A stretch of DNA of 64,000 bases. Origin: Russula earlei (Eukaryota; Basidiomycota; Agaricomycetes; Russulales; Russulaceae). A program made the translations under genes and the position numbers. The DNA is taken from NCBI GenBank assembly GCA_025769875.1, contig JAGFNK010000141.1, forward strand, positions 48,810 through 112,809. Direction: 5' to 3'. Shown piece after piece: positions 48,601 through 59,302 of the stretch (position 1 is the first letter of the stretch; every line of letters starts with the position of its first letter). Below the pieces are notes generated by a model, which was not told where the DNA came from, searched no databases, and saw only the letters and a list, made by a program, of their open reading frames with translations.

Positions 48601-48850
48601 AAGAGTAAGGGACGATGGCGCGCTCGTATCTGAAAGAAGAGGCCGGTGTGCGCGTGGGTGTGACGCTTCGCTGCTTCCTTCTTGTACGGCGAGCCGGACT
48701 CGGCCCCCTGTCCTCGAGCGGAGGAGCCGCTCCTGGAGATTTTCGACGAGGGCGAGACGACTTGGATTTGAATCGGCCATAGTCGAATAGGGTGCTGAGG
48801 TCCGATTCGCTGCTGTAGCTGGACAGACTGCTGAAGGAGGAGAGGGACAT
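45697..48850 (-). CDS. Large disordered Ser/Pro/Arg-rich protein
   Basis: Proposed exons on the minus strand: 48850..48301 and 48215..45697, with an 85-nt intron (GTACGC...CAACAG), giving about 1022 residues. The start is the first ATG of a Ser-rich N-terminus (MSLSSFSSLSSYSSESD). The middle contains an acidic, charged helical block with EREEDLEKLRERLEREKDRREER that may form a coiled coil, then long Pro/Ser/Arg-rich parts (SRSRHRHRHHHRSKSRSS) resembling RS-type regions, and a short C-terminal block (RPLSAREKLAMRDAVSVLI) that could fold. No catalytic domain is seen. RS-like and charged composition suggests a nuclear or RNA-linked role, but this is only a composition argument. The second exon is one long open frame, so the coding call is firm although the intron is not. 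Confidence 0.65.
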
Positions 48851-50232
48851 GGGGTGCGTGGACACGGAGAAGCGCACGTTGTCAAGCAGATAATGGAAAG
48901 TGAGAGGTTGGGTGGGTGACTATTGGGAGCGTGGAGGGGGGGGATAGTAGGTGGCGCACGCACACCATGAAAGACTTGTCCGCATGCCTGCATCGTGGGC
49001 CGTGAGAACAAAGGGCGACGTTCTCGACAACTCGTCCTTGCGTCATTTCTCAAGTACGCTCACTTCTTATTAACCCCTACAAATGCGGTCGCTGCACCGC
49101 AGCTGAGCGCCAAGGTATACTACTATTCGCTCTACGCAGCGACCGAGTGACGAACGACAGCGGTTCGGTGTATATGGAGAAGACCCCACTGCCATGGCCA
49201 CAAGACAACAGTCTAAGACTTGCTGCAGTGCACGATGACATTCCAGACAGTTTGACTGGGGGTGGTCAAAATTTCAACCCCCTGGGAGATGTAAGGTAGG
49301 ATTTCCACTGGCCATGGAATTGCAGTTTCGACGGAAGGACCAGGAAACCAGGACCTGGAACAACCACCGGATTTCATGTTTGGGGTCGCAGGCCAACCTG
49401 GTGAACCGATGGACTTCACGTTTGACACGATCACCACGCCTGGGAACGATGACTTGCCCGCGACTATGCAAGCATTCCAAAACCCGACCTGGTGGCAGAA
49501 TATGATGATGCCAGGGTCAGCAGACGCTTGTCTTTACATCCTCTCGACCAGACTTGGGTTGACATCTAACACTCGCAGGTTATTTTGGCCAGCAGAAGAG
49601 GCGATTCAAGATCACACAAACATGATTGGAAATGGCATGAATACCTATCAGAACTTGCAACAACCTGTAGAAGGACTTTGCGGCTAAGCACACCTGACCC
49701 GGAGGGTCTTCCCATGGATCCTTTGAGCCCACGCCATCTGATGGTAGAACCAGAACCTCTGGGCTCACGCGTCGGCCAGCCACATCTTTGCAACAATCCG
49801 GCTCGTGAAATGTTTGTTTCATTCATCCACGCCTTCTACATTGCCCTTCTTGTATCACTCTGCCCTTGTCCCTCTGTGTCACCTATGAATATCGTGCTGC
49901 TTGCTGTGTTATCTGCTTCGTTGCTTTGCATTGGGCCCTTCGGCCTTTTGAACGAATATTACGGTCCTGTAACTTTTTTTTTTTTTTGTCCGCCCCGAGG
50001 GTAGAGAGCCCTTTACTCTTGTGGTGTTTTTTTTTTCTCATCTCGGCATTAGCTTTCTGTGTTGTAATCGTCGTTTATTGACAAGGTATCGTCAAATCGA
50101 ATCCACAAATAAAGATTTCTCTAAATGGGTTGTGTTATCTGGCTCGGCTATTGCCGAATTATCAGATATCCGAGTATCCCCGTCCTCGCAATTACCGAAC
50201 GCACTCACCCACTCCTACTACGATAACATCCC
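48851..50232. other. Intergenic region with a possible 3' gene fragment (49376-49667, plus)
   Basis: On the plus strand the frame through QPGEPMDFTFDTITTPGNDD and AFQNPTWWQNMMMPG can be spliced across GTCAGC...CTCGCAG (about 49515-49579) to end YFGQQKRRFKITQT and a stop. It looks like the last exons of a regulator-type protein whose upstream exons are missing or not recognised. A poly-T run at 49976-49987 and 50028-50036 follows. Otherwise nothing is supported. Confidence 0.3.
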
Positions 50233-53200
50233 ATGCCGACCTCTAAACGTGCAGGAAAAAAGAGGGCGGAAAATGTGCGCTCAACTGCCGTCGCTGGATT
50301 AATCGTTTCGCTCTCCGTCTTCAAGGAGACCGCACTTGCGATTCCTCCTCCAGCAGGATCTATCATCCAGGGAACCCTGATTGGACTACTTCAAGTCGTT
50401 GACATCGTCCAGGTAATCTATGCCACTCCGAAAACTGAGAAATGATCTGATATCGTCATACCCTAGACCACGGCCAACAACATCGAAGGCATAGACGAGC
50501 TGATCGGCCGCGTGAACACCCTGGAACAATCCGTTTTCAGGCCGCTCAAAGGCAAACAAGATATCCCGCAATCTGTCGTCGATTTCGTCACAAGGTTTTC
50601 CAAGTAATCATTCTTCTGCCTCGCTCTCAAATCGGGTGCATTCGTGGCGAGCTGATCCTGATCCTGATCCAGGTCTCTTGAAACCATCACGGATGACCTG
50701 CAAACGATCGCGTCGCGTGGAAGGTTGACCCGAATTCTCCGTAGTAGAGAAGATGCGGCCTCCATCCGGGGCCAAATACAAGCGATCACTGGCCTCATCG
50801 AAGACTTTCTTGCAAGTTTTTTTCCCTTCTTGGTCATACGGCTTGATCAGTTCTGATATCTTCGCGAGTTCAGGCCGAAGCAGCCATGAGCGCCCAAATT
50901 CAAGGCATTGTGCGTTATTCTCCGAAATGCCAGATGTGTCTCGTTCATCTGAATTTCTCAGGAAATTCGGCGCGAGGTTCGGGAGGTTCAGCGCGTGGTT
51001 CGGGAGGAGGTGGTGAGTTTATTTCATTTTTACCAATTGGATTATCTTCGACTGATAGGTCACCCAGCAAACACTCCGAGGTGAGAAATCTGTGACAGCA
51101 CACTGAAAATTATTCAACCTTGGTTCTAGTTCACGATGATCTATCCAACTTTCCTCGAGCTCACAAGGCACGCTTTAATTGTCTTGATGAGAGAAAGAGG
51201 CATGCGTGTTTCAAAGACACACGCGAGGATCTGTTGGCCACCGTCTATCAATGGATCAATGACTCGACCGAGGCTATACAAAAACAACGCCCCGTCACTG
51301 CTCCGGTTGACCCTATTCACGTCAATCCAAACAGGCGTCCGCATCTTCTGGTTGTCTGGTGTGGCTGGTACCGGCAAGTCCACCATCGCACAGAGCGTTG
51401 CCGAGTATTGTGACGGGAACCGGTTGGCTTGCCGCGAGTTTCTTCTTCTCAAGTAACGATAGCGAGCGAAACAATCCAAAGCTTGTATTCAGCTCAATTG
51501 CTCACCAACTGGGCACGACGTACCACCAACCACTCGCGCATCTTATGCAAGAGGCGTTCAAAGCTAATACGGACATCTGGTATTCTGATCCATCAAACCA
51601 ATTGCTCAAGCTCATCATCGAACCGATCGAAAAGTCCATCAATACGGGGCAAGCATTTCCATCACCGGCTGTCATCGTGTTAGATGCCCTCGATGAGTGC
51701 CAAGATGATGACGCGACCTCATTCATCGTATCGGTGCTTTCGGCCCACATTGAACGCCTTCCGTTCTCCATTTTCCTTACCAGTCGACCCGAGCCTAAAC
51801 TGCACGTGCCCTCCCTCCCTCCTCATCTCCAGTCACATACACATGCGCTCTTCCATCACGAGATTCCAAAACTTGTCTGTAGACCATGACATCGAAGTCT
51901 TCTTGAAGCATGAGCTTACTCATGTTGGGTCTCGCGATGATGGCCTCCAGGGTCGGGATTGGTTCACTCAGGGCGATGTCCGCACACTTGTCGAACTGTC
52001 AGGTGGATTGTTTATCTTTGCTGCCACCGCAGTTCGATTTATCGAATGATCCTGGTGTCTTGAACCCAGTGGGGACAGCTCCGTGACCTGGTCTCTACCA
52101 CACAGATCCCTGGGCAGTCGAATCAGTCTCCTTATCAGCACCTAGATCAGCTGTACCTCACGGTCTTGCGCAATGCATTTCCACCATCATCCCATTCAGA
52201 CACACTGGGTCGCCTGCGAAGGGTTCTTGGTTGCATTGTTGTACTCTGTGACCCTCTCTCTGCACGTTCGATATCATCATTGCTGTGCGACGATCCAAGC
52301 AAAGATATTCCTATCGCAAACATTCTCCAGCGCCTGCGTTCAATAATCATTATCCCTTCGGATCCTGGGGCTGTCCAAGTGATGCATGCATCCTTCCCAG
52401 ATTTTGTCGTCGATCCGAACCGCTGCAAAGAGCCTGAATATCAAATTGATACGTCACTGCACCACGGCTATCTCGCCATCGATTGTCTGAAGAAACTAAA
52501 CAGGCTTCACCGGGATATGTGCCAGATCGGGGACTATTCAAAGTTGAACAAGGAAATTGGAGATATCTCAAAAAGAATTGAAGAAAACATTCCGCTCGCG
52601 ATGCAATACGCCTGCCGTCATTGGGCGGATCATTTGGCAAATTCGCCACCATCGGACGGGCTGTTTGATGTCTTGAAAACATTCTGTTTCGATCACAGTC
52701 TGTACTGGGTTGAGGCTCTGAGTCTGATGGACTCGCTAGATGTGGCCATTCCGGCACTGCAACTTGTTCGACAAAGATTATCGGTGAGTTGTCTTGATTT
52801 TGGTGTGGACTGTTCATGACATCATTATAGATGTTGGCCGACGTCAGGCTTCCAATTGGCATCATCGACATGCTGTATGATCTTGAACGGTTTACGCTTG
52901 AGTTCTTTGATCCCATCAGCATTGCAGCCCTGCATGTCTACCACTCTGCCCTTCCATTCGCCCCACTGTTCTCCAAAACCCGTGCAAACTTCCACAGAGA
53001 CTTGGAGGAATCTGTTACGGTCTTGAATGGGATGGAACAATCATGGAATGCGGAGCTGAGAGCGATGGAGGGTCACAAAGATTTGGTGTTCGCCGTCGCG
53101 TTTTCGCCAGACGGCACCCGGATTGTCTCTGGATCAAGGGATCGCACAGTCCGGATCTGGGACACGAGTACTGGTGCCACGGTCAAGACCATCGAGGGCC

Positions 53201-54813
53201 ACAAAGATTGGGTCAGAGCCGTCGCATTTTCGCCAGACGGCACCCGGATTGTCTCTGGGTCTTCGGATCGCACAGTCCGGATCTGGGACACCAGTATTGG
53301 CGCCACCGTTAAGACCCTCGAGGGCCACAAAGCTTCGGTCTTCGCCGTCGCGTTTTCGCCAGACGGCACCCGGATTGTCTCTGGGTCAAGGGATCGCACA
53401 GTCCGGATCTGGGACACGAGTACCGGCGCCACCGTCAAGACCCTCGAGGGCCACAAAGATTGGGTCAGAGCCGTCGCGTTTTCGTCAGACGGCACCCGGA
53501 TTGTCTCTGGGTCAAGGGATCGCACAGTCCGGATCTGGGACACGAGTACTGGTGCCACTGTCAAGACCCTTGAGGGCCACAAAGATTGGGTCAGAGCCGT
53601 CATGTTTTCGCCCGACGGCACCCGGATTGTCTCCGGGTCTTCGGATCGCACAGTCCGGATCTGGGACACGAGTATTGGCGCCACCGTCAAAATCCTCAAG
53701 GGCCACAAAGGTTGGATCGAAGCCGTCGCGTTTTCGCCCGACGGCACCCGGACTGTCTCTGGGTCCTCGGATCGCACAGTCCGGATCTGGAACACGATCA
53801 CTGGCGCCACCGTCAAGACCCTCGAGGGCCACAAAGGTTGGATCGAAGCCGTCGCGTTTTCGCCCGACGGCACCCGGATTGTCTCCGGGTCTTCGGATCG
53901 CACGGTCCGGATCTGGGACACGAGTATTGGCGACGCCATCGTCAAGACCCATGAGGGCCACAAAGATTGGATCTTCGCCGTCGCATTTTCGCCAGACGGC
54001 ACCCGGATTGTCTCTGGGTCAGTCGATCGCACAGTCCGGATCTGGGACACGAGTACTGGCGCCACCATCAAGACCCTCGATGGCCACGTAGATTGGGTCA
54101 AAGCCGTCGCGTTTTCGCCAGACGGCACCCGGATCGTCTCTGGGTCTTCGGATCGCACACTCCGGATCTGGGACACGAGTACTGGCGCCACCATCAGGAT
54201 CCTCGAGGGTCATGAAGACTGGATCGAAGCCGTCGCGTTTTCGCCAGACGGCACCCGGATTGTCTCTGGGTCTTCGGATCGCACAGTCCGGATTTGGGAC
54301 ACGAGTACTGGTGCCATCGTCAAGACCCTCGAGGGCCACAAAGATTTGGTCTTCACCGTCGCGTGTTCGCCAGACAGCACCCGGATTGTCTCCGGATCTT
54401 CGGATCGCACAGTCCGGATCTGGGACACGAGTACTGGCGCCACGATCAAGACCCTCGAGGGCCACGAAGATTCGGTCAAAGCCATCGCGTTTTCGCCAGA
54501 CGGCACCCGGATCGTCTCTGGGTCTTCGGATCGCACAGTCCGGATCTGGGACACGAGTACTGGTGCCGCCATCCAGACCCTCGAGAGCGACTGGACGTTA
54601 TCAGTCCGTGGCATTGCAATGCATGGTTTGTATTGCAGCATTGATGGGTGGGTCTTTAAAACTCATGGCACTCATATCACGAGACTCTGTTGGGTCCCCG
54701 TGTCTTGCAGGCCAGAATGTCAAGATTCATACAAGTCTAGTCTAGTACTATGTTTACGACGTCGCACCGTTATCCTGCACTTCCCACCCAGTCAGTTATC
54801 GCGGCTGTCTTAA
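50233..54813 (+). pseudogene. NACHT-WD40 NLR-like (HET-E/HNWD-type) gene, NACHT part frameshifted
   Basis: Fungal NLR-type receptor: N-terminal helical region, NACHT NTPase, WD40 repeats. Proposed exons begin 50233..50412, 50467..50603, 50673 onward, then small exons coding a coiled-coil-like EIRREVREVQRVVREEV. The NACHT part shows the approach CFKDTREDLLATVYQWIND, Walker A GVAGTGKST (51358-51384) and Walker B VIVLDALDEC (51671-51700). The frame changes at about 51335, 51432, 51870 and 52045-52070, each time within recognisable sequence. Then it is open from 52166 to a 47-nt intron (52784-52830) and a 661-codon exon with twelve WD40 repeats and a short C-terminal domain ending at 54811-54813. 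Such proteins are thought to sense ligands through the repeats and act in incompatibility or defence. Either a pseudogene or a functional gene with sequencing indels. Confidence 0.75.
53065..54579 (+). repeat. Twelve near-identical 126-bp WD40 repeats
   Basis: Each unit codes 42 residues (the seventh has one extra codon, 129 bp), with constant core FSPDGTRIVSGS and DRTVRIWDTSTGA. Nearly all differences fall at repeat positions 6-9 (DLVF, DWVR, ASVF, GWIE, DWIF, DWVK, DWIE, DSVK) and 25 (R, S or V). High identity between units implies exchange between repeats (concerted evolution). Twelve repeats would suit one large or two smaller beta-propellers. Confidence 0.9.
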
Positions 54814-55571
54814 GTGGCTAAGATGACATTCGACTTGGCTTCTGGCGCTGCGCCCCGATTTACAGTAATACATCTTACGTGCCCGTTCTGCTTTAAGACG
54901 CATTTAATTACATTTCTTGTGAAAGAGAGGACAATTGTCGCAAGTGTATTGTCTGCCCTCCAGATTAGGCTTACCAGTGTATTTGTGGAAGTCGGCACTG
55001 TAGCGTGCTGGTGCTGCCAAGAGGAAAGGTTTGTTCGCCCGAGAGGAACGAGTTGTCTCGGTGCAGACGTGAAGAGAAAAACACAGGCGAGAAAGGGGCC
55101 TGCGTCGAGTTGGGGCTGTGAGCGACTAGGTCGGGTAGCCAAATGGGCAAGACTGGAGAACGCGGAACGAGCGAGATCCAAATGACAAATGAAGAGCGAG
55201 ATTGTGAGAAATAAGCATCCGAGATAGGAAGGATTCTTGGTAGCGGTGAAGCCCGGGCCAGAGATTCCTTATGTGTGATTAATAAATTAAAGATTTTAAG
55301 CAGATGTATGTGGGATGTTGCATGAGTACTTTGAGTTTTGAGAACAACAAGATGATTTTTACATTGAGAGCAATGGACTTTTTAAGTATGTTATATTGGT
55401 TTTTAGGGAAGATAGTATCATGATCATATTAGAAAACAAAATGAAGACTTTAATAACCATATCCAACGTCAGGCCCCTTACTTATGCATGCGCTGTGTGT
55501 GCCGACGGCATAGTAGCAAATCGGACACTGCGGGAAACGCAGGTGCGGCAGATCTTCGTGACACAGATAGC
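54814..55571. other. Intergenic sequence
   Basis: Open frames exist on both strands at 54810-55185 but neither has recognisable motifs, and the overlap of two opposite frames argues against both. AT-rich from 55190 to 55450. Confidence 0.35.
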
Positions 55572-56972
55572 TCACTCTCGATTCCGGACGAAGCGCACGG
55601 GGCGGCCTGCAGCTGAACGCGCTGCCAACCACGAAGAGAACGCGTGGTCCTTGTGCCCCCACCCACGGAGGACGAGCTCCTGCAACGCAGGGAACAACGC
55701 GCCGCCACCGTCGTCCAGCTGAAGCGAGCAGTAGAGATCCCCGACGGGTCGGCCGGACAGCTGGAGCGTCCTCACGCCGCCGAACGTCCCGAGGAACGCG
55801 TGCCACTGCGCGTGGTCGAGGTCGGCCAGCCACCCGGCGGCGGCGACGTCCTTGTGAAATCCGAGCGTGAGGCTCTCCGTCGTGCGCAGCAGGGGCGCGA
55901 ACGAGCGGCAGAGCTGCGACATGCAGGTGGCCTGCCAGTCGAGCGACTTGCAATTGATCTGCACGAAAAGGGGCTGCATGCCGCCGCCGCCGCCGCCGTG
56001 GTGCTCCGGGTCGAGGATGAGGGAGACAAAGTCCTCGTCGAAGAACATCTCCGCGGCGCGGAACTTGAGGCGGTGGGTCGCGCGGGCGAACCGGAGCATG
56101 GCGGGGAGGGAGAACGTGAGCTGGTTGTGAAATTCGACGTTCAGCGAGCGGAGGTCCGGAGCGGTGAGTCGCTCCAGGATCCCCTCCAGGTACGCGCTGC
56201 AACCGCGGAAGGCGAGCAGGCGCAGGCTGGGCAGCGCGATGCGCGTTATGGGTGCGCCCCGCAGTTGCTGCTGGACCTCGCGGTTGGGGAGCGCGCCGCG
56301 GAGGTGTATCGCTAAGAACTCGAGACGGGTCAGCGCGGAGAGTTGCGCGACGAGGTGCTCCGGGTGGAAACCGGGCGAGGCGGGAAAGTTGTGCCACCCG
56401 ATGTCGACGAGGCCTTCCGCGGTGCCGAGCAAGCGAGAGGACGTTGGGACGGCGATGTTGGACAACGTGAGGCTGTTCATGAGCGGCGCTCGCAAATTGT
56501 CGTGCAGCGTCACCGCCGCATCCGCGTGGCCTTCGGTCTGGGAACGGATGACCAGCCGCTGCAGCATTGGGTATTCGTCGTTCATGACCTTGACCAGGTC
56601 CTGCAAGCTCGCCGCCGGCGCTGCAAGGTGAATGCGACGCACACGCTCTCTTTGCTCAAGCGCGAATGTTGCGCCCCGTCTGTCGTCCTCTGCCATGCCT
56701 CCTGGTCGATGCCCCGAGTAGTAGATGATGAGTGGGAAGGGTGGCCAATGGCTCAGCATGGCTTCGACAGGCGTGCCATATGTGCAAACAAGATGAAGGT
56801 CCAAGCGAGTCGGGAACGCGAATATGATGCGCCGCCAGGTTCGACAAACCTTGATGGGCGTGTACCACCAACGTTCGGTGTTCCAGTTACGATCGGGGTC
56901 CTCGGTCGTACTGCCCAATCGATACCAGTCGAAAACGTTGATAAGTATGTCAGCATGAAGTTCGGGGACCAT
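55572..56972 (-). CDS. F-box protein with leucine-rich C-terminus
   Basis: Single uninterrupted frame of 466 codons from ATG 56972. The N-terminus has the F-box-like pattern of Agaricomycete proteins (ELHADILINVFDWYRLG, then VCRTWRRIIFAFPTRLDL), followed by TPVEAMLSHWPPFPLIIYY, a motif that commonly follows it. The rest is leucine-rich with irregular LRR-like spacing (LPSLRLLAFRGCSAYL, LPAMLRFARATHRL). By family knowledge such proteins are substrate adaptors of SCF ubiquitin ligases; the target is unknown. Very GC-rich compared with the neighbouring sequence. The F-box itself is divergent, and a 5' exon above 57000 is possible. Confidence 0.75.
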   Translation of the reverse strand: MVPELHADILINVFDWYRLGSTTEDPDRNWNTERWWYTPIKVCRTWRRIIFAFPTRLDLHLVCTYGTPVEAMLSHWPPFPLIIYYSGHRPGGMAEDDRRGATFALEQRERVRRIHLAAPAASLQDLVKVMNDEYPMLQRLVIRSQTEGHADAAVTLHDNLRAPLMNSLTLSNIAVPTSSRLLGTAEGLVDIGWHNFPASPGFHPEHLVAQLSALTRLEFLAIHLRGALPNREVQQQLRGAPITRIALPSLRLLAFRGCSAYLEGILERLTAPDLRSLNVEFHNQLTFSLPAMLRFARATHRLKFRAAEMFFDEDFVSLILDPEHHGGGGGGMQPLFVQINCKSLDWQATCMSQLCRSFAPLLRTTESLTLGFHKDVAAAGWLADLDHAQWHAFLGTFGGVRTLQLSGRPVGDLYCSLQLDDGGGALFPALQELVLRGWGHKDHAFSSWLAARSAAGRPVRFVRNRE

Positions 56973-58132
56973 CGCATTCTGGCTTCCTGTTTCTTACTCA
57001 GTTGAGTTGATGCCGCGACATGCAAGTGCAAGTAGGAGGCGTGAAACTGACCGCTCATCCGCAGAGGCAGAGGATCCTTCAGACGCGCCTGAGGCATTCC
57101 CGGTAGTCCTTTGCATCTTGGGTCTGGTCAGTTGCTTGTACGTTGTAGTCGGTGGAGTGCAAGGCTGTGCCTCAGGCTGTATTAAACCGCCACGAGGCAG
57201 CACAGCAGGGGCGGTGAGGACTCTGCGCCCCACGGCCTTTTCTCTACTTGTTTTATGTATCTGCCTTCCTTGAATCAGTTGTGTCCAGTCGTGTCCTTCT
57301 CAAAGTCTCAACCGGCCAAGCCAGTGATGTTTCATCCAATGCTCCAACTCAACCTCAGCAGCTTGGGATTCAGGACGTCTCGACATACATCATGAAATAT
57401 GCCTAAGGCTCAACGTGTCGCTCATCCTTCTCCGTCTCCCACTCATCGTACAAGTAATTGTTCACGTCCTCATGCCCATGACTTGCAAAAGTGAGAGTAG
57501 CAAGTGGTGGGCACTACATTGACAGAGGAGCTCTTGATCGACACACCACTCTTCCAGACCTTCGTCCGTCCTCAAAGGAACCGCTTGCATAGGGCGGGGA
57601 GTACATCGAGCTGAGCATCGTTTCTCTGATGAACTACAACCAGCTTGCTGGACACGATCTCCCTATTTAAACTAGGTAAGGGGCCGTGAGTATTGCGCAG
57701 ATGTGATGACCCAAACACCATTTTCAGCAGTTTAGTGCCCTTCTATCATGGCTACGTGTGTGGGTAGACAGGAGGACACACCTAGCGGGCTGATCATTCC
57801 CCTCCCTGCTCTCGTGAATGAGTAACATATCGGTCATCCCATGTAGGAGTGAAGGGAATCTGTAGGTTTGATATGAGTGTCCCATCTGTCTCTATCTTCC
57901 ATACAACACATGAACCACCAGTCGACATAGCCCTAGGATGACACCGGGAAGTTGAAGATTCTCTCCCAGTTGATCATCCGCTCTTTTATGTTATATACCG
58001 GCCCTTTCTGAGGATGTGGTGGTGGAGCGGGTTGGGGGTTATCTTGGAGGTAATTCAAGGCACGCAAGGCAGCCAGGGCTTGAGCCGCGTCGACAGAAAC
58101 GCCTTCTCCATGGCCAATTTCACTTCCGTCGA
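56973..58132. other. Intergenic region
   Basis: About 1.16 kb between the F-box gene (leading left) and the C2H2 gene (ending here). No gene supported; the 57007-57273 open frame has a hydrophobic stretch but no family match. Confidence 0.35.
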
Positions 58133-58975
58133 CTACAGTAACTTAGAAGATGGAACACTGTTTTGTCTCGGAGATGACTCACACAGAGCAGTGGCATGGT
58201 GAATCTTTAGGTGATCGGGACCGGATTGAGACAGTGACCATGAGAACCAGGGTATGAGACTGCCTGTCGGGTAACCTCGGAGATGATTCTGGAGGTCATC
58301 GACGGGACCTGAAGGAGAGGAAGATGCAACAGCGGGCTGGCGTTGGGGTTCATCAAAGGATGCAACGAAGTTCATCCAGTCTTGATGGGCCAGCGGGTCC
58401 GGCTGAGCCTCCAAATATGAGTCGAACCTGGCATCAGGAGGGATGGGATAATTGTTTGGATGGAGTTGTCCCGGAGACAGTTGAGACAACGGGTCGACGA
58501 CGAGGACGTGGGACTCTTCAAAGTGCTCTATAAGGGCATGGAGATCTTGGAGGTTGAGACCACAGCAGGTGTAATTGCGGCACTAGGGCGATCAATTGCT
58601 TAGCAACGAAGAATATGAGTGCAGGAGTGATGAGACGGAACTCACGAGCTCATCTTCGCGTTCCATGGCAGACAGTGCGTTCATGATGGAACCTCTGTCC
58701 GACTCGATTGAGGAAGCAATCTTGCCTGCACCACGTAAGTCAGTGGGACTAAGGAAGGAGATGAGTGAGAGGAGAAGGGGAAATGCAGGAGAGACGGACC
58801 TTAAGGGGCCCAGGAGCTGACCAGGGGATGTACCGGGAAAGTAACGATCAACGTTACCAAAAGAGCCAGGATGCCATGGGATGGGGGAATTGAGGAAAGG
58901 ATTGAAAGAAGAGTGAGAGGGCATAGAGTGGTCATCTTGGAAGGGGGGGAAGATGGTGGGCTGTGGTTGAGCCAT
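58133..58975 (-). CDS. C2H2 zinc-finger protein, Sfp1-like finger, three exons
   Basis: Predicted 242 residues; minus strand exons 58975..58800, 58748..58646 and 58582..58133, with introns of 51 and 63 nt that keep the frame. The finger is at residues 94-118: C94-x4-C99, C100, then LQDLHALIEHFEESH with H113-x4-H118. The pattern CxxYxCCGLxLxDLHxLxxHFEExH is shared with a basidiomycete group of putative transcription regulators related to Sfp1. The first ATG used here starts MAQPQPTIFPPF; an upstream in-frame hydrophobic stretch is not needed. The rest is Pro/Ser-rich and probably disordered. A nuclear regulatory role is likely from the finger but targets are unknown. Confidence 0.7.
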
Positions 58976-59302
58976 GGAAGATGAGATGATCAGAGCTGCT
59001 ACTACAGAGAGCATGACCAAATTTGTTCCGTAACTCCTCAGGAATGCCACCATATTTGTTACATTTATAGCCATTGGCGGAGCTTGAGTGAACCTAATTT
59101 CGGTGTAAACGTGCATGACAAATATCTCCCTCGCTCGATGAGGGCTATGTAAACCCACCAGCAGGAATCGGTGAAGCTGGACTGGCCCGCTACGGACTGG
59201 CCCGCTACGAAAAGCCTGTGAAGCCTCTCGCTTTTAAGACGGCACGCTGGCTGGTTGCTCGCCTTCTTCCCCCAACGCTACCTCACCTCAACCTACATTG
59301 GC

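Noticed and set aside
53065..54579. Regular repeats as a CRISPR array
   Set aside because: Units are 126 bp without spacers and code for WD40 repeats in a eukaryotic gene.
53073..54644. Long open frames on both strands in the WD40 region (for example 373 codons on the minus strand)
   Set aside because: They are shadows of a 126-bp in-frame repeat; a repeat whose length is a multiple of three keeps other frames open too.
54810..55185. Overlapping 123-codon frames on both strands
   Set aside because: No motif in either, and mutual overlap makes chance more likely.
55644..57005. Two plus-strand frames of about 220 codons opposite the F-box gene
   Set aside because: GC-rich antisense shadows; the F-box and leucine pattern is on the minus strand.
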